A DNA stretch of 64,000 bases from CAIXSC01 sp046349855. GTDB taxonomy: Bacteria > Planctomycetota > Planctomycetia > Pirellulales > Pirellulaceae. Made by a program: the position numbers and the translations under genes. Positions within the stretch are counted from its first letter, which is position 1, and every line of letters begins with the position of its first letter. Below the pieces are notes generated by a model that saw only the letters and a program-made list of their open reading frames with translations, was not told the origin of the DNA and did not search any database. Shown in pieces: positions 8,804 through 16,663 of the stretch. The stretch is taken from contig JAXMBM010000014.1 in assembly GCA_046349855.1 (NCBI GenBank), forward strand, positions 1 through 64,000, in the 5' to 3' direction.

Positions 8804-10531
8804 ATGTCGACCGATCCGTCGTCCGAATCCTCCTCGTCTCCGTCGTCGGATCGTCCCGCATCGAGCCCCGGGGCTCCGGCGGGTGGAGGCGCCAAGAAGC
8901 CTCCCATTTCGCTCCGTCGTTTCCAGCCGGGTGGCCAGCAGCGGCGACACTTCACCAGCTCGCCGGCCCCCACCGTTGGCCCGAATTCGCCGGCGGCTCG
9001 GGCGAAGGCCCAGCAGCAGCAGGCCCCCCCCGCCGCGGCTGTGCCCGCTCCGCTGACCGATTCCAGTGATCAGCCGGAAGAGATTCCGGTGGTGGACAGC
9101 AAGCCCGTGGATGTAGCCGCCCCCGAAGTCCCCCTCGCCGCTCCGGCCGCCGGTGCACCCAGTAGTGGTGGCTCGCCGGGCGGTGGTCCTCCTGGTGGTG
9201 GCCCTCTCGGTGGCGGCCCTCCGGGGCGTGGCCGGAAAGACCGGAATCGCGGAGGAGTCGACCCGGCCACGGCCGAACTGCGGGCTCCACCGCCGCCCAA
9301 GCCCAGTCGTCACGAGAAGATGACGGCGGAGCTCGAAGCTGAGCTGGCCGCGGCCCTGGGCGGTCGTTCGCTCGATCAGATCATCAACGAAGGGGTCGGT
9401 ACCGCCCCGCGGGAACTCGAGGAACTGGATGCCCGCCGGTCCGCCACCGTGGTGCGCGTTCACGGCGACAACGTGTTCTTTGTTCTGGGTGGCCGGAACG
9501 AGGGAGTGGCCTCGGTGCGTCAGTTCACCACACCGCCCACGCCCGGTCAGATGTTCGACGTGATCGTCAAGAGCTTCAACGCCGACGACGGCCTGTACGA
9601 ACTGCACATCCCCGGCGCCTCGATCGAGGTGGGCGACTGGTCGGATCTCAGCGAAGGGGCGATCGTCGAAGCCAAGGTGACGGCGGCCAACACGGGTGGC
9701 CTCGAATGCACCGTCAACAACCTGCGCGGGTTCATTCCGTTGAGCCAGGTGGCGCTGTACCGCATCGAGAACACGGCCGAATTTGTGGGCCAGAAGCTGC
9801 TCTGCGTGGTTACCGAAGCCAATCCGCAGCGGCGGAATCTGGTGCTCAGTCGCCGAGCCGTGCTGGAGCGGGAGAAAGAAGAGGTTCGCCGCAAGTTCTA
9901 CGAGGAACTGCAGGTGGGCCAGGTACGGGAGGGAGTGGTACGGAAGATCGAGGACTTCGGAGCGTTTGTCGATCTGGGCGGCGCGGACGGATTGATCCAC
10001 GTCAGCCAGATGAGCTGGGACAAGGTGAAGAACCCGCGCGACGTCGTCAAGGAAGGTCAGAAGGTGCAGGTCCGCGTCGAGAAGTTCGATCCGCAGACCG
10101 GCAAGATCGGCCTGTCGCTCCGCAGTCTCCAGGAGAATCCCTGGAACGAAATCGATGCCCGTTTTCCCGTGGGCTCCACCGTACGGGGCACGGTCTCGCG
10201 ACTGGCCAACTTCGGCGCCTTCGTCAAACTGGCTCCCGGCGTCGAGGGGCTGATCCACATCTCGGAATTGTCCAATGTGCGGGTGAGCCAGGTCGGCAAA
10301 GTGGTCCAGGAAGGCCAGGACGTCGAAGTCAAGGTGCTGTCGGTCGACCGCGAAAACCAGCGCATCGGGCTGTCGCTCAAAGCGGCTCAGGCCGCCCCGG
10401 CCGCTGCGGAAACGGCGGCTGCGGAACCGGATGAACCGCCTCGCAAGCTGGCGATCAAGAAGCGTTCCGGGCCCCTGAGGGGCGGTTTCGATCGCCCGGA
10501 CGACCGAGAGAAACTGGGGCTCAACTGGTAA
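8804..10531 (+). CDS. Four-domain S1 RNA-binding protein (ribosomal protein S1-like)
   Basis: The ATG at 8804 follows AGGA by 9 nt; a GTG at 8786 is less likely. The first ~170 residues are disordered and rich in Ser, Pro, Ala and Gly, including a run of GGG/PPGGG repeats. Four S1 OB-fold domains follow at about 205-272, 278-355, 368-445 and 453-530; the last two carry canonical motifs (DFGAFVDLGGADGLIHVSQ and NFGAFVKLAPGVEGLIHIS). The two N-terminal domains are divergent. It is inferred to bind mRNA or ribosomes like bacterial S1. Compared with the six-domain Proteobacterial protein it is short and has an unusual Gly/Pro-rich N-terminus. Confidence 0.9.
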   Translation: MSTDPSSESSSSPSSDRPASSPGAPAGGGAKKPPISLRRFQPGGQQRRHFTSSPAPTVGPNSPAARAKAQQQQAPPAAAVPAPLTDSSDQPEEIPVVDSKPVDVAAPEVPLAAPAAGAPSSGGSPGGGPPGGGPLGGGPPGRGRKDRNRGGVDPATAELRAPPPPKPSRHEKMTAELEAELAAALGGRSLDQIINEGVGTAPRELEELDARRSATVVRVHGDNVFFVLGGRNEGVASVRQFTTPPTPGQMFDVIVKSFNADDGLYELHIPGASIEVGDWSDLSEGAIVEAKVTAANTGGLECTVNNLRGFIPLSQVALYRIENTAEFVGQKLLCVVTEANPQRRNLVLSRRAVLEREKEEVRRKFYEELQVGQVREGVVRKIEDFGAFVDLGGADGLIHVSQMSWDKVKNPRDVVKEGQKVQVRVEKFDPQTGKIGLSLRSLQENPWNEIDARFPVGSTVRGTVSRLANFGAFVKLAPGVEGLIHISELSNVRVSQVGKVVQEGQDVEVKVLSVDRENQRIGLSLKAAQAAPAAAETAAAEPDEPPRKLAIKKRSGPLRGGFDRPDDREKLGLNW

Positions 10532-10563
10532 GCGGCCCGTCGCAACAGGGCCCACGGCAACCG

Positions 10564-10582
10564 GGCCCGTTCCCTACGGGCC
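10564..10582. terminator. Candidate terminator hairpin after the S1 gene
   Basis: A perfect 7-bp stem (GGCCCGT / ACGGGCC) with a 5-base loop lies 32 bp beyond the S1 stop codon, between convergent genes. No U-tract follows, so it may only stabilise the 3' end. Confidence 0.35.
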
Positions 10583-10716
10583 TCACAAGCCTCTGGGGCC
10601 ACACAGGTCTCACGGATCAGCGGTCGCAAAGCTTCTCGCGGCCAAGGAACGGTGCCCTGGGATCGGCTCGCGTCGACTGCGGCGAGCCGGCCCTTCCGAC
10701 CATCCGGAGAGTTCGT

Positions 10717-11094
10717 TTAGAAGGGAACTTCGTCGTCCCCGGCCGCAGATTCCAGGAAGGCATCGTTGGGATCGCCGGGCGAGTCCCCCGCGGGACCCGA
10801 GCCGCGGACCACGCGGAAGCCGGTCGCTTCGGCGCTGAGGAAAAACTTGACTTCGCTGTTCGCGTCCCGCTGCCACTTGCGTCCCGAAAGCCGGTAACTG
10901 ATTTCCACTTCGTCCCCGACATGCATTTCGTCGACCCGATCGCAGCCGTCGTTGGTGAATTCCAGGGGGAGATAGTTGGTGAAGCGACCGCCGCTCTGTT
11001 CGAGCACCACCGTCCGTTTGCGAAAACCTTTCTGGCCGAATGTCTTTGTGGACTCGATCAAGTGGACAACACCACGTACCTTGGCTTCACTCAT
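10717..11094 (-). CDS. DUF3127 protein with SSB-like C-terminal tip
   Basis: The 125-residue protein begins MSEAKVRGVVHLIE; a start 18 bp upstream is possible. Residues about 5-95 match the DUF3127 pattern (ESTKTFGQKGFRKRTVVLEQ, then VGDEVEISYRLSGRKWQ and a final FRVV strand), an OB-fold-like domain also seen in phage and Bacteroidetes proteins. A short acidic, disordered tail ends in DDEVPF, which resembles the DDDIPF tip of single-stranded-DNA-binding proteins that recruits repair and replication enzymes. A role in ssDNA binding is an inference from these two features. It diverges from the uup-like gene across about 115 bp. Confidence 0.85.
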   Translation of the reverse strand: MSEAKVRGVVHLIESTKTFGQKGFRKRTVVLEQSGGRFTNYLPLEFTNDGCDRVDEMHVGDEVEISYRLSGRKWQRDANSEVKFFLSAEATGFRVVRGSGPAGDSPGDPNDAFLESAAGDDEVPF

Positions 11095-11210
11095 GGCCGC
11101 AACATCCCGCAAACGGTAAACCCTGAAAACAGCAACGACCGCAATTCCTGGCGTGCCTGATTGGAACGCTTTTCCTCACCCAGTTCAATCGCACAGGCAC
11201 GATTCCTCCC

Positions 11211-13058
11211 ATGCCCCTGGTGACATTACGCGACTTGACGGTCCGGTTCCGCGGTCCCCCGCTGCTGGACGGCGTGAGCTGTCTGATTGAACCGGGCGAC
11301 CGGATCGGCTTGCTGGGACGCAACGGTACCGGCAAGACAACCCTCATGCGGATTCTCAGTGGCGAGCAGACACCGGACCACGGGGACGTGGTGCTGGCGC
11401 CAGGGGTTCACGTCGCCTACCTGCCGCAGGACGTGCCGGCCGAATTGCAGGGACGTGTGGCCGACGTGGTCGCGGCGGGGGCCGTGGGACGAGTCTCGAC
11501 GCCCGACGAACTGCCGCATCCGGAGACCGGTCTGCATTGGCAGACCGAACAGAGCGTCACGCAGATCTTGCGGCGGATGGAATTGGACGGGGAGCGGCCA
11601 TTTGAGGCGCTGTCGTCGGGGATGAAGCGGCGCGTGCTGCTGGCGCGGGCCCTGGTTTCGCAACCCGACTTCCTGCTGCTCGACGAACCCACCAACCACC
11701 TGGACGTCGATGCCATCACGTGGCTTGAAGACTTTCTCGCCCGCTGGCCCGGGACCTACATGTTCGTAACGCACGATCGGGTATTCCTCCAGCGGCTGGC
11801 GGGGCGCATCTGGGAACTGGATCGAGGCCGCCTGTTCGACTGGTCGTGCGACTACGAGACCTTTCTGGCGCGCAAGGAAGCGGCGCTGGCCGCCGAGGAG
11901 AAGCAGAACGCGCTGTTCGACAAGAAACTCGCGGAGGAAGAAGTCTGGATCCGGCAGGGCATCAAGGCGCGGCGTACCCGCAACGAAGGCCGCGTCCGCG
12001 CGCTGGAGGAAATGCGGCGCGAGCGGCGGGAACGGCGCGACGCGCCGGGGAAGGTCCGTCTGGAAATCCAGGAAGCTCAACGCAGCGGCACGCTCGTCGC
12101 GCAACTCACCGGCGTCTCCTTCTCCTACGGTGACCGGCCGATCTTCCGCGATTTCTCGACCACGGTGCTGCGCGGCGACCGCGTGGGGATCATCGGTCCC
12201 AACGGCGCCGGCAAGTCGACGCTCCTCAAAGTACTGCTGGGAATCCTGCCGCCCGACAGCGGCACGGTCCGCCTGGGAACGCAGTTGCAGATCGCCTACT
12301 TCGATCAGCTGCGCGAACAACTGGACGATAACCGCTCCGTGCAGGACAACGTCGGAGACGGCTACGATACGGTGCGTGTCGGCGGCCAGTCGCGGCACAT
12401 CGTGGGCTATCTCCGCGATTTTCTCTTTTCCGCGGAACGAGCCCGCACGCCGGTCCGTTTCCTGTCGGGCGGTGAGCGTAATCGCGTGCTGCTGGCGCGG
12501 CTCTTCGCCAAACCGGCCAACGTGATCGTCCTGGACGAACCGACCAACGACCTCGATTCCGAGACCCTCGAACTGCTCGAACAACAGCTGATCGAATTCT
12601 CCGGGACGGTGCTGGTCGTGAGTCACGATCGGGCGTTTCTCAACAACGTGGTCACGACGTCGCTGGTGTTTGAAGCGGGCGGAGTGAAGGAATATGTGGG
12701 CGGTTACGACGACTGGCTGCGCCAGCGGCCGCCGCCCGCCACGCCCGCTCCCACTCGCGCACCGGCCGACACGTCCCGCAGCGCCCCGCCCTCCCCCGCG
12801 ACCACTTCGTCGACCACGACTCGCCGCCTGTCGTTCAAGGAAAAGCAGGAGCTCGCTGCCCTGCCCGCTCGCATCAGCGCCCTGGAAACCGAAATCGCCG
12901 ATTTCCACGCGGCGTTCGCCCAGCCCGACTACTTCCGTCGCCCGGGAGAACAGCTCGCCCGAGAGCAAGCCCGCCTCGCCGCCGCCGAAACCGAACTGGC
13001 AGCGGCGCTCGAACGCTGGCTGGAACTCGAGGAGCGAGCCGCGGCCAGCGGCGGCTGA
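11211..13058 (+). CDS. uup: ABC-F ATPase of the Uup type
   Basis: This 615-residue protein has two ATP-binding cassettes in one chain and no membrane segments, as in ABC-F proteins that act on ribosomes. Cassette 1 has Walker A GRNGTGKTT (near residue 36), signature LSSGMKRR and Walker B LLLDEPTNHLD; cassette 2 has GPNGAGKST, LSGGERNR and VIVLDEPTNDLD. A long charged linker (KQNALFDKKLAEEEVWIRQG onward) separates them, and a C-terminal coiled coil follows a Pro/Ala/Thr-rich spacer (about 505-540), which is the Uup arrangement. The first signature, SSGM, departs from the usual SGGE/SGGQ. Confidence 0.92.
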   Translation: MPLVTLRDLTVRFRGPPLLDGVSCLIEPGDRIGLLGRNGTGKTTLMRILSGEQTPDHGDVVLAPGVHVAYLPQDVPAELQGRVADVVAAGAVGRVSTPDELPHPETGLHWQTEQSVTQILRRMELDGERPFEALSSGMKRRVLLARALVSQPDFLLLDEPTNHLDVDAITWLEDFLARWPGTYMFVTHDRVFLQRLAGRIWELDRGRLFDWSCDYETFLARKEAALAAEEKQNALFDKKLAEEEVWIRQGIKARRTRNEGRVRALEEMRRERRERRDAPGKVRLEIQEAQRSGTLVAQLTGVSFSYGDRPIFRDFSTTVLRGDRVGIIGPNGAGKSTLLKVLLGILPPDSGTVRLGTQLQIAYFDQLREQLDDNRSVQDNVGDGYDTVRVGGQSRHIVGYLRDFLFSAERARTPVRFLSGGERNRVLLARLFAKPANVIVLDEPTNDLDSETLELLEQQLIEFSGTVLVVSHDRAFLNNVVTTSLVFEAGGVKEYVGGYDDWLRQRPPPATPAPTRAPADTSRSAPPSPATTSSTTTRRLSFKEKQELAALPARISALETEIADFHAAFAQPDYFRRPGEQLAREQARLAAAETELAAALERWLELEERAAASGG

Positions 13059-13090
13059 GAATGGGTGACCGTCGGTCGCACTCGCCGGCG

Positions 13091-13504
13091 CTACGGAATG
13101 GTCCCGCCGCGCGACAGCTCCTTGATCAACTCGTGCACCAGGTTGTTGAAGTAGGCGCCGCGCAGTTCGATCGCTCCCTGTCCGGCCGACCAGTAGCGGG
13201 AATTGCTCGAGACAAACACCCGCACCGTGCGCCCCTGCGAGAAATTGAAGTAGATCTCGTACTTCGGCTTCCACATCACCTGCCCTTCGCCGGCCGGTCG
13301 AGTGCGGTAGTTGGGAAAGCACGATTCCATGACGGCAATCTGATTCTCCTGCTCCAACCGCAGGGCCACCGTCTTCCCTTCGTGGTCGAACACCACCAGG
13401 GCACTTTCCGGCGGCCGATCGGGCAGGACATCCTCGCCTCGCACTCCGGCGCTGGAACTCAACAGAACCCAGCCGCTCAGTACGATCCCTATCCAGCGTG
13501 CCAT
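13091..13504 (-). CDS. Small secreted protein of unknown function
   Basis: The 137-residue protein has an N-terminal signal peptide (about residues 1-23, ending GVRGED). The mature part is rich in beta-strand-like stretches (VALRLEQENQIAVMESCF, KYEIYFNFSQGRTVRVFVSS) and ends with an amphipathic helix. No family is recognised. It lies convergent with and 32 bp from the uup gene. Confidence 0.65.
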   Translation of the reverse strand: MARWIGIVLSGWVLLSSSAGVRGEDVLPDRPPESALVVFDHEGKTVALRLEQENQIAVMESCFPNYRTRPAGEGQVMWKPKYEIYFNFSQGRTVRVFVSSNSRYWSAGQGAIELRGAYFNNLVHELIKELSRGGTIP

Positions 13505-13555
13505 GATCGTCTCCTTCTTTCTGGGCCACCTTCAGACTACGACGCGCGCGTCCCC

Positions 13556-13623
13556 CTGACAAGGCAGGCGAGCTGACAAGGCAGGCGAGCTGACAAGGCA
13601 GGCACGCTGGCCAGGCAGGCGAT
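13556..13623. repeat. Four tandem copies of a 17-bp unit
   Basis: The unit ctgacaaggcaggcgag occurs twice exactly at 13556-13589, then as two degenerate copies to 13623. There are no spacers, so it is not a CRISPR. It lies between divergent genes, in the upstream region of the hypothetical protein and the Tat isomerase. Confidence 0.85.
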
Positions 13624-13728
13624 CGTTCTCCCTTCGTTCTCAGGCGCCATGACATCGGGTATGATCCGCACGGGACGCTGACGGCGAGTCGGCGCGAAAG
13701 GGACAGCGTGAGCGAAAGAGGCAGTTCG

Positions 13729-14844
13729 ATGGTGGCCAGTCAACGAACGGGCGAATCGTGGTCGCGGCGCGGGTTTCTCGGTGTGTCGGCAGCCTGGTGC
13801 GGCGCGATGCTGTCCCCGCTGGTGGCCGCCCAACAGGCCGCTCCGGCGGTGCCGCGGCGGAACATCAAACTGGGCATCGACAACTTTGCCGTCCGCGCCC
13901 TCGGCTGGAAAGCTCCCGCGCTGATCGATTACGCCGCGTCTCTCCAGATCGACTCGTTGTTCATCTCCGACCTGGACGCCTTCGAGAGCCTGGAGACTCC
14001 CGCGCTGACGGCGGTCCGCCAGCGCGCGGCCGATCGCGGGCTGCAGATCCACGTCGGCACCTGGAGCATCTGCCCCACGTCGACCACCTTTCGCAAGACC
14101 TGGGGAACGGCCGAGGAACATCTGCGACTGGGGTTGCGCGTGGCTCGCGATCTGGGTTCGCCCGTGCTCCGCGTGATTCTCGGAAACGGCGCCGACCGCG
14201 CCACACCGGGCGGCATCGAAGCCCGGATCGCCGACACCGTCAAGGTTTGCCAGGCCTGCCGCTCGCAAGCTCAGGACATGGGAGTCAAGATCGCGGTCGA
14301 AAACCATGCCGGCGACATGCAGGCCCGTGAACTGGTGGGACTGATCGAAGCCGCCGGCCGGGATTTCGTCGGCGCCAATCTCGATTCGGGCAACGCCGTG
14401 TGGACTCTGGAAGATCCCCTGGCCAATCTCGAACTCCTCGGGCCCTACGCCCTGACGACCAGCCTCCGTGATTCGGCGATCTGGCCCAGCGACAAAGGGG
14501 TCACGGTGCAGTGGACCGCCATGGGCGACGGCACGCTCGATCTGGCCGCCTACTTCACCCGTTTCGCGCAGCTCTGCCCTCAGACCCCGGTGCATATCGA
14601 GACCATTTCGGGGTTCAATCGCGAGTTCCCGCTGTGGAGCGACGACTTCTGGAAGGCCTGGCCGCAGATGAAGGCGCAGGAACTGGCGCGGTTCCTGGCG
14701 CTGGCACGCCAAGGGACTCCGCGACCGGCCTGGAGCCCTCCCGAGGGCGTGGATCGAAAGAAGGCCGAGCAGGATTACCAGAAGGAACAGGTCGAGCGCA
14801 GCATTCGCTTCTGCAAGCAGCAGCTCGGACTGGGCCTGCGCTAA
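13729..14844 (+). CDS. Tat-exported TIM-barrel sugar isomerase/epimerase-like protein
   Basis: The 371-residue product begins with a twin-arginine signal (SRRGFLGVSA) and a hydrophobic stretch ending near VAAQQ. The mature part is a xylose-isomerase-like TIM barrel: KIAVENHAG supplies the metal-binding glutamate and GANLDSGNAVW an aspartate/asparagine position. Substrate is unknown; planctomycetal relatives act in sugar or inositol metabolism. The ATG at 13729 has AAAGAGG eight bases upstream; a GTG at 13708 preceded by AAAGGGA is also possible. Tat export implies the barrel folds in the cytoplasm before translocation. Confidence 0.85.
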   Translation: MVASQRTGESWSRRGFLGVSAAWCGAMLSPLVAAQQAAPAVPRRNIKLGIDNFAVRALGWKAPALIDYAASLQIDSLFISDLDAFESLETPALTAVRQRAADRGLQIHVGTWSICPTSTTFRKTWGTAEEHLRLGLRVARDLGSPVLRVILGNGADRATPGGIEARIADTVKVCQACRSQAQDMGVKIAVENHAGDMQARELVGLIEAAGRDFVGANLDSGNAVWTLEDPLANLELLGPYALTTSLRDSAIWPSDKGVTVQWTAMGDGTLDLAAYFTRFAQLCPQTPVHIETISGFNREFPLWSDDFWKAWPQMKAQELARFLALARQGTPRPAWSPPEGVDRKKAEQDYQKEQVERSIRFCKQQLGLGLR

Positions 14845-14846
14845 GC

Positions 14847-14881
14847 CGCTGGTCTAGATCGCTGGTCTAGATCGCTGGTCC
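14847..14881. repeat. Short tandem repeat (13-bp unit)
   Basis: The unit cgctggtctagat is repeated two full times and once partly, immediately after the stop codon of the preceding gene. No function is apparent. Confidence 0.75.
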
Positions 14882-14929
14882 AAGGACCAGAGGCAGGGCC
14901 GGCACGTGCAGGAGCCCGCCGGCCGGCGA

Positions 14930-14956
14930 CACCTTCTCCCACCAGCGGAGAAGGTG
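14930..14956. terminator. Bidirectional terminator-like hairpin
   Basis: A perfect 10-bp stem (CACCTTCTCC / GGAGAAGGTG) with a 7-base loop lies between two convergent genes. There is no U-tract on either strand. Confidence 0.5.
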
Positions 14957-15005
14957 CGTTGGTCATTGCCACCGCTGACGTGAGTCGCGGTGTGCCGGGA
15001 GTCGG

Positions 15006-16532
15006 CTACTTGGCCTGCGCGGTCACGCCGGGCCAGTCATCCGTGCGGAACGGCGTGAGCGGCAGTCCGGCTTGACTGAACAGATTGCAGACCGGATTGT
15101 CGGCCCAGGCATAGCGGACGGCGACCGGTGCCGCCACCTTGTCGCTCCACACCTCGATCCGTCCGTCCGGCAGGATCTTGGCCGACGCCCAGACCCACTG
15201 CTTGTCCTCACCCGCAATGGCGAATCCGCGCGGTTCGTTCACATCGAACGGACGCCAGCCGCCATCCACGTGGTCGAACGTCAGGACCAACTTCCCTTCC
15301 TGCCGCTCCAGCGATTTGTACTGCGGGCTGTGGTAGGGAATCTTGATGCCGTAGTCGACCGCCAGGGCCCAGCGGGCCAGCCGCCGGCCGACATCGACCT
15401 TGTTCTTGGGATGAATGTCCTTGCCTTCGCCGATGTCGATGATCACCGCCTGGCCCGTATGCGGCAGGCGTGCCATCGTCATGGTCTGCGCCTCACGCAA
15501 TTCCGCCCAGGCACTGTCGCCGGGCAGCGGCTTCTCGGCCATGAAATCGGCCAGCTGCACCCAGTAGAACGGGAAGTCGCCCTGTCCCCATTCCTTGCGC
15601 CAATGGTCGATCATCAGCGGGAAGAGCTCGCGGTACTGATAGGCTCGCGATGCATTCGATTCCCCTTGATACCAGATGACCCCTTTGATGCCGTAACCGA
15701 GGTGCGAGAACAGCACGCCGTTGTAGATGTTGCCGGGACGATGATTGCCGTTCATCTGGCCACGCAACTGCCCCAGTTGCTTCTTCTCCTCCTCGGTCGG
15801 GTTCGGCAAAGCCGACAACTCGCCGTACTTCTTCTCCATCTGGCTCCAGCGTTCCAGCAGCGGCTGGTACTGCGGATCGGCGGCCAGCACGTCGCGGCGC
15901 ACCCAGGCTTCTGCGGCGGAACCACCCCAGGCGTTGTTGATCAGACCGATGGGAACGTCCAGCGTCTGATGGAGCTGTCGCCCGAAGAAGTATCCCACAG
16001 CGGAAAAGTTACCCACCGTTTCCGGCGTGCAGACCTGCCACTTCCCCTGGAAGTTCCACTGTGGCTCCTGCGTCCCGACCTGCGGAACATTCACCATCCG
16101 CAGCTTGGGGAATCGCGCCGCTGCCCGTTCGAGGTCCGGATCGTAGGACGCATTCACCGACCACTGCATGTTCGACTGGCCCGAGCAGACCCAGACTTCG
16201 CCCACCAGCACGTCGGTGAACTTGACCTCGTTCTTCCCCTTGACCGTCAAATCATGCGGACCGCCCACCGGCAACGGCTGCAGAAAGACGTGCCAGGCAC
16301 CGTTGCCCGCCGCCGTCGTCTGATGCGACTGATCCCCAATCGTCACCGTCACCGACTCGCCGGGGTCGGCCAGTCCCCAGACCTTGTTCTTCTGGCCCTG
16401 CTGGAGAACCATGTGATCGCCGAAGATATTCGGCAGTTTGACGTCCCCGCGCACTTCCCCGGCAATCCCCACGGCCAATGCCGTAAGCATGCAGGCAAGC
16501 GCACACCGGCTTGCTGTCCCAACCATTCGCAT
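15006..16532 (-). CDS. Sialate O-acetylesterase (SGNH hydrolase)
   Basis: The product has 508 residues with a signal peptide ending near AGEVRGD. It is predicted to remove O-acetyl groups from sialic acids or other acetylated glycans in the periplasm. S120 in GQSNMQW is the SGNH block I nucleophile; WYQGESNA is the block III-like signature; DIGEGKDIHPKNK holds the Asp/His of the triad. The N-terminal beta domain (LPNIFGDHMVLQQ) and C-terminal strand region are typical of planctomycetal and Bacteroidetes enzymes. The start at 16532 is preceded by GAAGGG about 10 nt upstream; the open frame continues to 16922 but without coding features. Confidence 0.92.
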   Translation of the reverse strand: MRMVGTASRCALACMLTALAVGIAGEVRGDVKLPNIFGDHMVLQQGQKNKVWGLADPGESVTVTIGDQSHQTTAAGNGAWHVFLQPLPVGGPHDLTVKGKNEVKFTDVLVGEVWVCSGQSNMQWSVNASYDPDLERAAARFPKLRMVNVPQVGTQEPQWNFQGKWQVCTPETVGNFSAVGYFFGRQLHQTLDVPIGLINNAWGGSAAEAWVRRDVLAADPQYQPLLERWSQMEKKYGELSALPNPTEEEKKQLGQLRGQMNGNHRPGNIYNGVLFSHLGYGIKGVIWYQGESNASRAYQYRELFPLMIDHWRKEWGQGDFPFYWVQLADFMAEKPLPGDSAWAELREAQTMTMARLPHTGQAVIIDIGEGKDIHPKNKVDVGRRLARWALAVDYGIKIPYHSPQYKSLERQEGKLVLTFDHVDGGWRPFDVNEPRGFAIAGEDKQWVWASAKILPDGRIEVWSDKVAAPVAVRYAWADNPVCNLFSQAGLPLTPFRTDDWPGVTAQAK

Positions 16533-16663
16533 GATGTCTGACCCTTCGCTGGAGGATGGCAGAGCAGTCCGCGACTCCCCATAGACCGCCGCTGGGACTG
16601 CCCCAAGGGCGCCGATTGTAAGGCGGTTGCTCAGCCCTCGTCCAGCAGCGTTCCGCCCGCCGC

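Noticed and set aside
8729..10555. Long minus-strand frame antisense to the S1 gene
   Set aside because: The + strand encodes four S1 domains; the antisense frame has no recognisable motif.
13556..13623. CRISPR array
   Set aside because: The units are contiguous 17-mers without spacers, and no cas genes are nearby.
11226..13655. 809-codon minus-strand frame
   Set aside because: It is antisense to the uup-type gene with complete Walker motifs on the + strand.
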